A DNA stretch of 64,000 nt from Flavobacterium notoginsengisoli. Its GTDB lineage: Bacteria > Bacteroidota > Bacteroidia > Flavobacteriales > Flavobacteriaceae. This document shows, piece after piece, positions 43,154 through 52,355 of this stretch; positions within the stretch are counted from its first letter, which is position 1, and every line of letters starts with the position of its first letter. Both the position numbers and the translations under genes were made by a program. The notes under the pieces are model-generated. The model ran no database searches and was not told the DNA's origin. It saw only the letters and a list, made by a program, of their open reading frames with translations. The DNA lies in contig NZ_JACHLB010000003.1 of assembly GCF_014207905.1 (NCBI RefSeq), positions 434,001-498,000 of the forward strand, read 5' to 3'.

Positions 43154-44080
43154 CTACTGAATCTTAGACGCTAATAAATAAATAACAGCCATTCTAATCG
43201 CAACACCATTTTCTACCTGATTCAAAATCACTGAATGGTCAGAGTCTGCCACTTCAGAAGTAATTTCTACTCCTCTATTGATTGGCCCTGGGTGCATGAT
43301 TACAATTTCTTTTCCTAGCGAATCCAAAAGCGGTTTATCAACTCCGTATTGCTGTGCGTACTCACGTGTTGATGGGAAGAAATTCACATCCATACGTTCG
43401 TTTTGTACGCGAAGCATATTCGCAACATCACACCATTCTAAAGCTTTACGTAAATTCGGTTCAACCGTAACACCAAGCGATTCAATATATCTTGGAATCA
43501 AAGTTTTTGGCCCGCAAACTTTTACTTCAGCACCTTGCATCTGCAAAGCATATATGTTGGACAAGGCAACTCTCGAATGCAGAATGTCACCTACAATAAC
43601 TACTTTTTTTCCGGCAACATCGCCCAATTTTTCTCTGATAGAATAACTATCCAATAAAGCCTGAGTCGGATGTTCGTGCGCGCCGTCTCCTGCGTTTACA
43701 ATGCTTGCTTTGACATTTTTAGATAAAAAATAAGCCGCTCCAGGATTAGAGTGGCGCATTACAACCATATCCACTTTCATTGAAAGGATATTGTTTACAG
43801 TATCAATCAGAGTTTCTCCTTTTTTAACCGATGACTGAGCAGCAGAAAAACTAATTACATCAGCAGATAAACGTTTCTGCGCTAATTCAAACGAAAGTTT
43901 GGTTCTGGTACTGTTTTCGAAGAAAATATTGGCAATGGTAATATCTCGTAATGAAGGAACTTTTTTAATTGGTCTATTAATGACTTCTTTAAAATGATCT
44001 GCCGTTTCAAAAATCAGGTTAATATCATTCTCGTTGATATATTTGATTCCTAATAAATGATTTACGCTTAATTCTTTCAT
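43154..44080 (-). CDS. pyrB: Aspartate carbamoyltransferase, catalytic subunit
   Basis: A 308-residue ATCase catalytic chain. The carbamoyl-phosphate site is FFENSTRTKLSFELA; the 80s-loop equivalent is AAQSSVKKGETLIDT. Further motifs are HEHPTQALLDSYSIREK, VVIVGDILHSRVALSN and the C-terminal MHPGPINRGVEI. It condenses carbamoyl phosphate with aspartate in pyrimidine synthesis. No pyrI regulatory-subunit gene is adjacent, so it is likely an unregulated trimer or part of a different complex. It follows pyrR by about 100 bases of hairpin-forming repeats. Confidence 0.96.
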   Translation of the reverse strand: MKELSVNHLLGIKYINENDINLIFETADHFKEVINRPIKKVPSLRDITIANIFFENSTRTKLSFELAQKRLSADVISFSAAQSSVKKGETLIDTVNNILSMKVDMVVMRHSNPGAAYFLSKNVKASIVNAGDGAHEHPTQALLDSYSIREKLGDVAGKKVVIVGDILHSRVALSNIYALQMQGAEVKVCGPKTLIPRYIESLGVTVEPNLRKALEWCDVANMLRVQNERMDVNFFPSTREYAQQYGVDKPLLDSLGKEIVIMHPGPINRGVEITSEVADSDHSVILNQVENGVAIRMAVIYLLASKIQ

Positions 44081-44134
44081 TTTTATTGTTTATTTGTTTA
44101 ATCGTTGAATTGTTTAATCGTTTTTTAAAATCGC

Positions 44135-44158
44135 TTAATCGGTGTTATTACCGATTAA
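44135..44158 (-). other. Hairpin and GATTAAAC repeats between pyrR and pyrB
   Basis: TTAATCGGT / ACCGATTAA forms a 9-bp stem. Further copies of GATTAAAC and an overlapping palindrome (AACCGGTTAACCG) surround it, to 44184 and down to 44095. It might act as an attenuator for pyrB but may be only repeat DNA. Confidence 0.4.
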
Positions 44159-44184
44159 ACAATTAACCGGTTAACCGATTAAAC

Positions 44185-44724
44185 TTAATTCGTCACTAAG
44201 TGAACAACATCTTCACCATCATTCTCTTTCCAGCTTACAATTACTTTTTCGCCATTGATAGCATCGACCTGACGGCCTCTGTAATCGGGCTGAATTGGTA
44301 AATGACGGCTGAAACGTCTGTCTATTAAAACCAATAATTCAATTTCTGAAGGTCTTCCAAAAGATTGAATGGCAGTTAGTGCCGAACGAATGCTTCTTCC
44401 GGTAAACAAAACATCATCGATAAAAATGACTTTTTTGTCTTCTACTATAAAATTGATTTGGGTTTTATTGGCTTCAAGCGGTTTATCAGTACGACGGAAA
44501 TCATCTCTAAAAAAAGTGATGTCCAAATATCCTAAAGTGATTTCAGGAACCTTGTATTCGTTTTCTAATAATTGTTTTAAACGTTCAGCTAAAAAAACAC
44601 CTCTCGGCTGAATTCCAACCAAAATTGTATTAGAGAAATCAAGATGTTTTTCGATTAACTGACAAGCCAAACGATGGAGTATGATAGTAACTTCTTTCGA
44701 ATTAAGTAATACTTTTTGGCTCAT
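44185..44724 (-). CDS. pyrR: PyrR bifunctional regulator/uracil phosphoribosyltransferase
   Basis: A 179-residue PRTase-fold protein. The PRPP-binding loop is KKVIFIDDVLFTGRSIRSAL; the family segments ILHRLACQLIEKH, LVGIQPRGVFLAERL and TFFRDDFRRTDKPLEA are present. PyrR binds pyr mRNA in Gram-positive bacteria and has uracil phosphoribosyltransferase activity; regulation in Bacteroidota is less clear. The ATG at 44724 gives the normal start MSQKVLLNSKEVTIIL. It is first in the pyrR-pyrB group. No obvious PyrR-binding consensus was found in the pyrR-pyrB gap. Confidence 0.92.
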   Translation of the reverse strand: MSQKVLLNSKEVTIILHRLACQLIEKHLDFSNTILVGIQPRGVFLAERLKQLLENEYKVPEITLGYLDITFFRDDFRRTDKPLEANKTQINFIVEDKKVIFIDDVLFTGRSIRSALTAIQSFGRPSEIELLVLIDRRFSRHLPIQPDYRGRQVDAINGEKVIVSWKENDGEDVVHLVTN

Positions 44725-44915
44725 AAGCAATTGTAATGTTTGGTTGCGCAAATATACGGAATCTGATTTTATTTGTTGGGGTGTTGGGTGGGGAAATATT
44801 TTTAAGTAGCCATATTAATTGAAATTTAATTTATTAAGAATATTAATCATTATTTACATTAAAAATATAAATTAGCATTTCAGTAATAAGACATAACTAT
44901 ACTACATTTTATTCT

Positions 44916-45851
44916 ATGGAAGTAATAAATTCCTTCTTCAGTAATATTAAAGACAAACTAACAAATCCTTTTTTTGGAACTTTAATAATCGTTTTATTAA
45001 TACATCATTGGCAATTATGGTATGCTGTCTTCAATTTTGATAATGACTGCACATTAAATGATAAAATAGTTTTTATACGAAATTATGCAACAGTGAATTT
45101 AACATTTTGGAAAATTTTATCGGATGTATTGCATGCAATATTACTTATGTTGTTAGGTTACTTAATAATTATAGCAACCAGAAGTTTAGTTTTGTATATT
45201 GAGTTTGGACTAATGCCATCTATTACTGGTCGAATTGTAAACAAAGATGTTGTGAGAAGAAGTGAATATGATGATGTAGTTAAAGAGCGTGAACAATATT
45301 TCGACCAATATGAAGAACAAAGAAAAAATGTAAGACTTTTTTCCAAAACAATAGATGAACAAACTGAACAAATAAAATTAAAAGATAACGATTTACTAAA
45401 ACAAAGCGAAATTATCAGCAATTCAATAAAAGATCTAGATTATACCAAGAAAAAATTAACAACAGAACAAGATGACAAAATAAAGCTATCGGATCAAATA
45501 AAACACTTAAATAATTCTTTAGATCAGCTACAGAAAGATTATGATGTAAAAACAAAACAAGTTCAAATTTTTGATGATTTTTTTGACGGAGAAAATACTT
45601 CTTTTTATTACTCCCCTGAAAAATTTCCTCCAACAATTATTAATAAAGTTCGAGAACTTAAAAGTGAAGGTAAATGGCTAACTTTTTTATCACTAGTTCG
45701 CTTTTTTCATAATGGCGGATCAATAGGAGGTGAAGCTTTATCTGAAATGATTGATAAAGGAATAGCATTTGAAAGAGGTAGTCGTCAAGATCTGACTCCT
45801 CTTGGAGAAATAATCTGGAGATATCATGATATTTTTGAAGAATATAACTAA
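44916..45851 (+). CDS. Membrane-anchored coiled-coil protein, candidate defence component
   Basis: A 311-residue protein. Two membrane helices lie at about residues 19-39 (FFGTLIIVLLIHHWQLWYAV) and 65-97 (around HAILLMLLGYLIIIAT). A long charged coiled coil runs from about 115 to 222 (SKTIDEQTEQIKLKDNDLLK and similar heptads). The C-terminal part, about 228-311, is globular (GKWLTFLSLVRFFHNGGSIG, DLTPLGEIIWRYHDIFEE) and could be a winged helix. No named family is recognised. The short opening IKDKLTNPFFGTLII looks like the N-terminal membrane module of several poorly known bacterial proteins. It lies 39 bases before an AbiJ/HEPN-like gene and is probably co-expressed. Confidence 0.7.
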   Translation: MEVINSFFSNIKDKLTNPFFGTLIIVLLIHHWQLWYAVFNFDNDCTLNDKIVFIRNYATVNLTFWKILSDVLHAILLMLLGYLIIIATRSLVLYIEFGLMPSITGRIVNKDVVRRSEYDDVVKEREQYFDQYEEQRKNVRLFSKTIDEQTEQIKLKDNDLLKQSEIISNSIKDLDYTKKKLTTEQDDKIKLSDQIKHLNNSLDQLQKDYDVKTKQVQIFDDFFDGENTSFYYSPEKFPPTIINKVRELKSEGKWLTFLSLVRFFHNGGSIGGEALSEMIDKGIAFERGSRQDLTPLGEIIWRYHDIFEEYN

Positions 45852-45890
45852 ATGGATTTATTAAAATAATTACTTACAATACAACACAAA

Positions 45891-46616
45891 ATGAAAAAAC
45901 CACTAAATACAGTATTTTTAACTTATGCATCTGATATACTGGCAAATTCAGAATATGGTTTGACAGGAACAGAACTAGGTAAATTTTTTTCGGCTAAAAG
46001 TATTGATCATAATGTCGAAATTCCTTTTCACAAACCTCCATTTATAGGAGTTCCAAACAAAAGAAGTGCATTTTTTGAAAATTTAATTAAATTCAATGAT
46101 GAACAACGATTTGAAATCATAACCGAATTACTTGACCATGAAAGACTTGCACAAGAAATAAACGTAAAAGAATTAAAAAACAAACTTTACACAAATTATC
46201 CAGAAAACATTCCTGAGAAAAAAAATATTCTTAAGTCTGACCTAATTGTAGAAACACAACATTGGTTAAGTAAATATGAAAAAGCATTCAATCTTTACAA
46301 TTCTTCATTAGAAAAACTTAATTCCAAAAAATATCAAAGAAATTTAATTGACGACATGCGATTATCATTGGAAGTATTACTAAAAGAAATTTTGCAAAAC
46401 AATGCATCACTTGAAAATCAACTTGGAAATGTCGGAAATTACCAAGAAACGAAAGGGTTAAGCAAAGAATCTACCAATATGTTCCGAACTCTTTTAGATT
46501 ATTATACCAAATATCAGAACAGATACATTAAACATGATGATAATGTGAATGAAAAAGAAATTGAATTCATTATAGACTTAACATCAACTTTTATGAAATT
46601 CATAATCAAAGAATAA
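45891..46616 (+). CDS. AbiJ/HEPN-like protein, candidate defence effector
   Basis: A 241-residue cytosolic protein with two parts. The first 80-90 residues, including GLTGTELGKFFSAKSIDHNV, PNKRSAFFENLIKFNDEQRF and EIITELLDHERL, resemble N-terminal domains found in AbiJ-type abortive-infection proteins. The C-terminal helical part (about 140-241), with DMRLSLEVLLKEILQNNASL, NMFRTLLDYYTKYQNRYIKH and IEFIIDLTSTFMKFI, has the layout of a HEPN domain. Arg211 and His215 (RYIKH) sit where the HEPN RNase motif would be, although the spacing is Rx3H rather than the usual Rx4-6H. RNase activity and phage defence are inferred only. It probably forms a two-gene unit with the upstream membrane protein. 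Confidence 0.62.
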   Translation: MKKPLNTVFLTYASDILANSEYGLTGTELGKFFSAKSIDHNVEIPFHKPPFIGVPNKRSAFFENLIKFNDEQRFEIITELLDHERLAQEINVKELKNKLYTNYPENIPEKKNILKSDLIVETQHWLSKYEKAFNLYNSSLEKLNSKKYQRNLIDDMRLSLEVLLKEILQNNASLENQLGNVGNYQETKGLSKESTNMFRTLLDYYTKYQNRYIKHDDNVNEKEIEFIIDLTSTFMKFIIKE

Positions 46617-46642
46617 GTTATTTAGATTGAAACTTTAACTCC

Positions 46643-46728
46643 AAATCCTAAAACATTTCCCTAAAAATTCTATAACACATTTCTCTGATTTTCAAGTAAC
46701 TTTAATTCGAATTTAAAAACTCAAAATT
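46643..46728 (+). promoter_or_regulatory. 86-bp upstream region shared with 47352-47438, copy A
   Basis: The region before the RibD-like gene repeats almost base for base before the small lipoprotein gene. Blocks AAATCCTAAAACATTTC and TTCTATAACACATTT are common to both, and TAA(C/T)TTTAA follows in each. ACATTTC occurs twice, 29 bases apart. A common regulator or a duplicated promoter is implied. Confidence 0.65.
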
Positions 46729-47322
46729 ATGAGAAAAATAATTGTCATAACCATGATTACCATCGATGGTGTAATGCAAGCGCCTGGTGGTCCTGAGGAA
46801 GATACTTCTGGTGGTTTTAAATATGGAGGTTGGGTAGCGCCTTTTGGAGATGAAGAATATGGCAATGTGATGCAGGAGCAAATGAAGCCCGCGGATATTC
46901 TTTTAGGCAGAAAAACATTTGATATTTTTGAAGATTATTGGCCAAAACATTCAGACGGATGGCCAGGAATTAATGAAGTTACTAAATACGTTTTATCTTC
47001 TACCAGAAATAATTCTAACTGGGAAAACTCGGAATTTCTTTCCTCAATAGAGGATATTAAAAAACTTAAAAATTCAGAAGGCGGAGACATTAAGGTTTGG
47101 GGAAGCGCAACACTTGTTCAGCTTTTGCTTGAACATGATTTAGTTGATGAATTTGCTCTCATAATTTACCCGATTATTCTTGGCAAAGGAAAAAAACTAT
47201 TTAAGGACAATGCAACTCCGTCAGGCTTTACCTTAACAGAAAGTACAGTTACACCAAATGGGGTAATTGCTGTGAGCTACAAAAAAGCGGGAGAAGTTAA
47301 AACGGGAACAATTGGAGAATAA
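46729..47322 (+). CDS. Dihydrofolate reductase family protein (RibD C-terminal domain)
   Basis: A 197-residue protein of the RibD_C/DHFR-like superfamily. It begins MRKIIVITMITIDGVMQAPG, has ADILLGRKTFDIFEDYWP, KVWGSATLVQLLLEHDLVDE and the late LIIYPIILGKGKKLF, all typical of the YyaP/YwjB-like group. These reductases are NADPH-binding, but their substrates are mostly unknown; true folate reduction is not established. Its upstream region is duplicated before the next small gene, suggesting that both respond to the same signal. Confidence 0.88.
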   Translation: MRKIIVITMITIDGVMQAPGGPEEDTSGGFKYGGWVAPFGDEEYGNVMQEQMKPADILLGRKTFDIFEDYWPKHSDGWPGINEVTKYVLSSTRNNSNWENSEFLSSIEDIKKLKNSEGGDIKVWGSATLVQLLLEHDLVDEFALIIYPIILGKGKKLFKDNATPSGFTLTESTVTPNGVIAVSYKKAGEVKTGTIGE

Positions 47323-47351
47323 AAGTAAATGTAATAATTGAGTTGAAATCA

Positions 47352-47438
47352 AAATCCTAAAACATTTCTCCAAAATTCTATAACACATTTTCCTGATTCG
47401 TGAAGTAATTTTAAGTATCAATTTAAAATATCAACATC
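47352..47438 (+). promoter_or_regulatory. 87-bp upstream region shared with 46643-46728, copy B
   Basis: Second copy of the upstream region described at 46643. It differs by a few substitutions and two small indels and ends at the ATG of a 57-residue lipoprotein gene. Confidence 0.65.
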
Positions 47439-47612
47439 ATGCAAAATAAAATACTTAGATTGTTAATGGTATTCGTAATACTGTTTTCATTTACAAGCTG
47501 TGAACTAGTAGGAGACATTTTTAAAGCCGGAATGGGATTCGGGATCTTTATCGTAATTTTTATTATTGCGATTATTATATGGATTTTCGCCAAAATGTTC
47601 GGAAGCAAATAG
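47439..47612 (+). CDS. Small lipoprotein with one membrane helix
   Basis: A 57-residue protein: a lipoprotein signal (LFSFTSCELV, Cys21), then a short linker and a hydrophobic helix at about residues 32-52 (FGIFIVIFIIAIIIWIFAKM) with a basic tail. It looks like a membrane-bound stress peptide. No family function is known to me; similar short proteins in this genus carry unreliable labels such as phosphatidate cytidylyltransferase. Coding nature is supported by the complete lipobox, the shared upstream region with the reductase gene and a terminator just after the stop. Confidence 0.7.
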   Translation: MQNKILRLLMVFVILFSFTSCELVGDIFKAGMGFGIFIVIFIIAIIIWIFAKMFGSK

Positions 47613-47627
47613 TCATCAATAAACAAT

Positions 47628-47674
47628 AAAAAAATCCCAAATTCCAATTTAAACTTGGAGTTTGGGATTTTTTA
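47628..47674. terminator. Bidirectional terminator after the small lipoprotein
   Basis: AAAAATCCCAAATTCCAA pairs imperfectly with TTGGAGTTTGGGATTTTT, with A- and T-runs on the outside. It would stop transcripts from the lipoprotein gene and from the convergent ABC-F gene. Confidence 0.75.
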
Positions 47675-47683
47675 TGGGTGAAA

Positions 47684-47716
47684 AACTTTGTCAAAGTTTA
47701 AAACTTTGACAAAGTT
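47684..47716. repeat. 33-bp palindromic dispersed repeat, copy 2
   Basis: Same palindrome as at 1400-1432 with a single base difference. It is intergenic and next to a terminator, as is the first copy. Confidence 0.7.
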
Positions 47717-47766
47717 GTAAAGTCAAAATTTGGAATTTGGAATTTTTAAAATTGGAATTTAAAAAT

Positions 47767-49455
<1,689 letters not shown>

Positions 49456-49482
49456 CTAAGTTTTTTTGATGCTGGTGGAGGT

Positions 49483-49698
49483 TTCTCGCAAAGTCGCGAA
49501 GTCGCAAAGTTTTGTTTTTTAAAGGTGATTACTGCGTAATTTTGTCATTTCGAGGAACGAGAAATCCTCGCAAGTAGCTCGACAAAGTTTAGATTATTGT
49601 TGCGGAGTTTCTTGCGAGGATTTCTCGTTCCTCGAAATGACAAACTGTATCCTAAAATAATTGGTTAAAAAACTTTGCGGCTTCGCGACTTTGCGAGA
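49483..49698. repeat. Outer inverted repeat TCTCGCAAAGTCGCGAAG, enclosing a second element
   Basis: The left arm starts TCTCGCAAAGTCGCGAAGTC at 49483 and the right arm ends TTCGCGACTTTGCGAGA at 49698. The 32-bp repeat element 49543-49642 lies entirely inside. Related to the repeat at 14201-14391. Together they fill the 321-base gap; no gene is seen. Confidence 0.75.
49543..49642. repeat. Intergenic 32-bp perfect inverted repeat, copy 2
   Basis: Arms 49543-49574 and 49611-49642 are perfect reverse complements. They differ from the arms at 1475-1573 at three positions, each change mirrored in the opposite arm. The loop is the reverse complement of the copy-1 loop type, so the element is in the opposite orientation. 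Confidence 0.85.
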
Positions 49699-49707
49699 TT
49701 AATTCAA

Positions 49708-50481
49708 TTACAACTTACTTTCTTTCGCCAAAGCCACTTCTAAACTTTCGAAATTAGGAAGCACTTTAGCAATCATTCCTTCTTTGTTTAAAATGAAATG
49801 TGTTGGAAAAGAATTCAGTTGCAAAGATTCATTCATATATTCTTTCATATTTGGAATTACAGAATAAGAAAGTGGTTTTCTTGCTAGAAATGTTTTTAGT
49901 TGTTCTGGAGAATCTTCGGCTAAACTGATAAAGACAATATCTTTTCGGTCTTTATAATCTTCAACTAATTTATTGACTTGCGGAAATTCCCTGATACAGG
50001 GCGCACAATGAATGTACCAGCATTTTATTACAATGATTTTTCCTTTCATCGATTCGTTGGTCACTAGATTTCCGTCTAAATCTTTAAATGAAAATGGAGG
50101 AAAAGCCAATCCTTCCATCTTGTAATTTTTGTAAGCATCAAAACCAATTTGATTAATCGTCGCTTTTATACTGGTATCAGTTTTAGGCTGAATTTTGAAT
50201 AATTTATAAATGTAAATACCTGTTTCCGATTTCAATCGAATTGGAATAAAATTTCCGTTGGCAAGCTGATCTAAAAAGATTTCTTTTGAAATTTCTTTTG
50301 AAGAAAAATCTAGTGCCGTAAAATCTCTAGAAAGCATTATATTTTTATTCTGATAAACAGACCATGATTCGTAAGTTTTCTGAATCTGAATCGGGTCTAC
50401 TTCTGGATTTCCAAATTTATTCTGGGCTGAACTGATAGAAAAAATAAAAAGAAGCGTAATTAAACTGAAGAATTTCTGCAT
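49708..50481 (-). CDS. Periplasmic thioredoxin-like (TlpA/ResA) protein
   Basis: A 257-residue exported protein with signal peptide FFSLITLLFIFSISSAQ. After a 110-residue N-terminal region of unknown fold comes a TlpA-like domain (about 125-257; LAFPPFSFKDLDGNLV, GKIIVIKCWYIHCAPCIREF). The redox pair is Cys159 and Cys162 (CAPC). The usual Trp directly before the first cysteine is shifted to CWYIHC, a slight deviation. Such proteins reduce or isomerise disulfides in the envelope or serve cytochrome c maturation. No partner gene is adjacent; the DUF3592 genes upstream are on the same strand. Confidence 0.88.
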   Translation of the reverse strand: MQKFFSLITLLFIFSISSAQNKFGNPEVDPIQIQKTYESWSVYQNKNIMLSRDFTALDFSSKEISKEIFLDQLANGNFIPIRLKSETGIYIYKLFKIQPKTDTSIKATINQIGFDAYKNYKMEGLAFPPFSFKDLDGNLVTNESMKGKIIVIKCWYIHCAPCIREFPQVNKLVEDYKDRKDIVFISLAEDSPEQLKTFLARKPLSYSVIPNMKEYMNESLQLNSFPTHFILNKEGMIAKVLPNFESLEVALAKESKL

Positions 50482-50526
50482 GGAATCTGAAACATTGTAT
50501 TTGATTTCAAAAGTACTTAAAAGTTT

Positions 50527-51195
50527 TTATTCCTTTATGAATGAAATATCCATATAATATCTATTCGGATCTTTTGGATCAATCAAAACCATAATTTCAT
50601 TTGTTACATTAAATTCTCTAGGCTCTAACCAAATATTTTCGCTTTTAAACAAATAAGTTTTCTTAGTTTCTGAATCGAACCATTTACTGTATATAAGATA
50701 GGGATGAGTACCATTTACAGTTACGTGCATATTAAGCTGTAATGAACTAAACCTTGTAGTAACAGGTCTGCCAAATTGTTTTAAAAATTTTATCATTTTT
50801 TGTTTATTATAATCAGACCTAAAAAATGAAAAACCTGTCAAAAAGAAAATACTTCCTATAATGCCTAAAATCGAAACTCCAAGATATAAAGTCATAAAAC
50901 TATTGATCTTAGCTTTGTATGGATTTTCAGGATCATACAAAACTTCCACACTTTCTCCGTCGTTATAGCCTATTAGATTATTGCTGGTATCAAAAAAAAG
51001 TTTGAATGATTTTCCTTCTTTTGTTACAAAAGACACTTTAGTTCTATAATCCGAGCTAGGCAGCACTAAACCCTTTACAAGAACTGCCTTTTCTATAAAA
51101 GGCTTTTTTTCCTGATATATAATAAAGGCTTGTATAATAATCCCTAATCCAATTAGACAGAAAATATATTTCATGATAGAAATACTATTTTTCAT
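50527..51195 (-). CDS. DUF3592-type membrane protein, paralogue 1
   Basis: A 222-residue protein with two membrane helices, about residues 8-27 (IMKYIFCLIGLGIIIQAFII) and 103-126 (FMTLYLGVSILGIIGSIFFL). The extracytoplasmic loop between them is typical of DUF3592 (VSFVTKEGKSFKLFFDTSNN, SVEVLYDPENPYKAKIN). The C-terminal part ends with IMVLIDPKDPNRYYMDISFI. It shares layout and many positions with the next gene upstream, so the two are tandem duplicates. The function is unknown. The first Met at 51195 is used; Met8 (MKYIF) is possible. Confidence 0.78.
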   Translation of the reverse strand: MKNSISIMKYIFCLIGLGIIIQAFIIYQEKKPFIEKAVLVKGLVLPSSDYRTKVSFVTKEGKSFKLFFDTSNNLIGYNDGESVEVLYDPENPYKAKINSFMTLYLGVSILGIIGSIFFLTGFSFFRSDYNKQKMIKFLKQFGRPVTTRFSSLQLNMHVTVNGTHPYLIYSKWFDSETKKTYLFKSENIWLEPREFNVTNEIMVLIDPKDPNRYYMDISFIKE

Positions 51196-51251
51196 TTTTC
51201 TTTATTTAAATTTTTAGTGCAAAATATTCCTTAAACAAATTAGGTGATTTT

Positions 51252-51950
51252 CTAATTTTTAAGTTTTGGCAAAAAAGAAATATCCATAACATAATCTTTT
51301 GGATTTTCTGGATCAATAAAAACTCTAATCGTATCTGTTTTTACAAAATCTGTAGGATCAAACCAAATACTGTCGCTTTTAAAAACATATAATTCATCTG
51401 TTTTTGGATCTTGCCATTGACTCAAGATTAGAAAAGGATTTCTACCGTTTACTGTCTGATTGGTATTTAACTGAACTTGCGTAAATTTTGCTGCAATAGG
51501 TTTTCCAGTTTCACGTAAATTTTGCGCTTTTTTATTTTTAAGATAACGCAATAAAACTCCCAAAGAGCCTATTAAAAAGAAAACAATTCCAATACCTCCT
51601 AAAATTAGAACTCCAAGCCATAAAGAAACAAAACCATTTATTTCGGCATCATTTGGATTGGCAGGATCATAAAAAATTTCGACATTTTCTCCTACGTCAT
51701 AACTTGGCGGATTACTGCTCACTGAAGATGTATAAGTAATGGTTTGTCCAGATTTTGTTATAAAAGAAACAACAGGACTATAGGTAGTAGAATCTTTCGA
51801 TCTTTTAGGAATCATTTCTATAACTGTTCCTTGTGTCGTTTCTGCTTTTTCTAGAAAAGCCTGTTTGTCTACGTAAAGGTAAATAGCTCCAGCCAAGAGG
51901 CCAGCGCCAATAAGAGAAAATACATAATTAAAAATGGAAAATGCTTTCAT
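51252..51950 (-). CDS. DUF3592-type membrane protein, paralogue 2
   Basis: A 232-residue protein closely similar in layout to its downstream neighbour: helices about 6-25 (FNYVFSLIGAGLLAGAIYLY) and 106-130 (LWLGVLILGGIGIVFFLIG), loop sequence PVVSFITKSGQTITYTSSVS, VGENVEIFYDPANPNDAEIN, and the ending IRVFIDPENPKDYVMDISFL. DUF3592 proteins are of unknown function. The 56-base gap to the paralogue suggests one transcript. A terminator-type hairpin upstream (52027-52059) insulates it from the hexosaminidase gene. Confidence 0.8.
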   Translation of the reverse strand: MKAFSIFNYVFSLIGAGLLAGAIYLYVDKQAFLEKAETTQGTVIEMIPKRSKDSTTYSPVVSFITKSGQTITYTSSVSSNPPSYDVGENVEIFYDPANPNDAEINGFVSLWLGVLILGGIGIVFFLIGSLGVLLRYLKNKKAQNLRETGKPIAAKFTQVQLNTNQTVNGRNPFLILSQWQDPKTDELYVFKSDSIWFDPTDFVKTDTIRVFIDPENPKDYVMDISFLPKLKN

Positions 51951-52355
51951 TATTTTGGGGTTGATTAGTTATTGTAAAAATAATCTTAAAACCTCTACAT
52001 CCTAATTATTTGAAACTTTTTTAAATAAAAAAAAAAGCCTGACAACGAATTGTCAGGCTCTATAAATGCCTAGTCTAGATAAAAACCAAATAACAAATTA
52101 TCTAAACTCGACACATTGTTTTGAAATAAAATTAGATTAAAAAATAAATAACCAAACTCAATTTTAACCCACCAAACATTTTATTTCACATAATTTTCAG
52201 GATTTTTGTTATTAACTCTTGAAAATATATTTTTTGCTCTTTTGAAGAACAGAAAAATCTCTTTTGTAAATATCTCTACCAGAAAAGTTTCTGGCAGAGA
52301 TATAGAATTCAAATTAATAGAGGCAACATTTTACTAAACACTAATTCAAATTATA
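51951..52355. other. Intergenic region between DUF3592 and hexosaminidase genes
   Basis: No gene is seen in these 405 bases. They contain the terminator at 52027-52059 and a second hairpin at about 52269-52302 (ATCTCTACCAGAAA / TTTCTGGCAGAGAT), which lies directly downstream of the hexosaminidase stop and may be its first terminator. The rest is AT-rich promoter space for the DUF3592 pair. Confidence 0.5.
52027..52059 (-). terminator. Terminator of the GlcNAc locus (minus strand)
   Basis: On the minus strand AGCCTGACAA, loop TTCG, TTGTCAGGCT then a T-run of ten or more bases. A ten-bp perfect stem; it stops transcripts that run past the hexosaminidase gene. Confidence 0.9.

Noticed and set aside
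42958..43167. Plus-strand 69-codon frame
   Set aside because: Consists of the GTCAGGCTGAGCGAAG inverted repeat.
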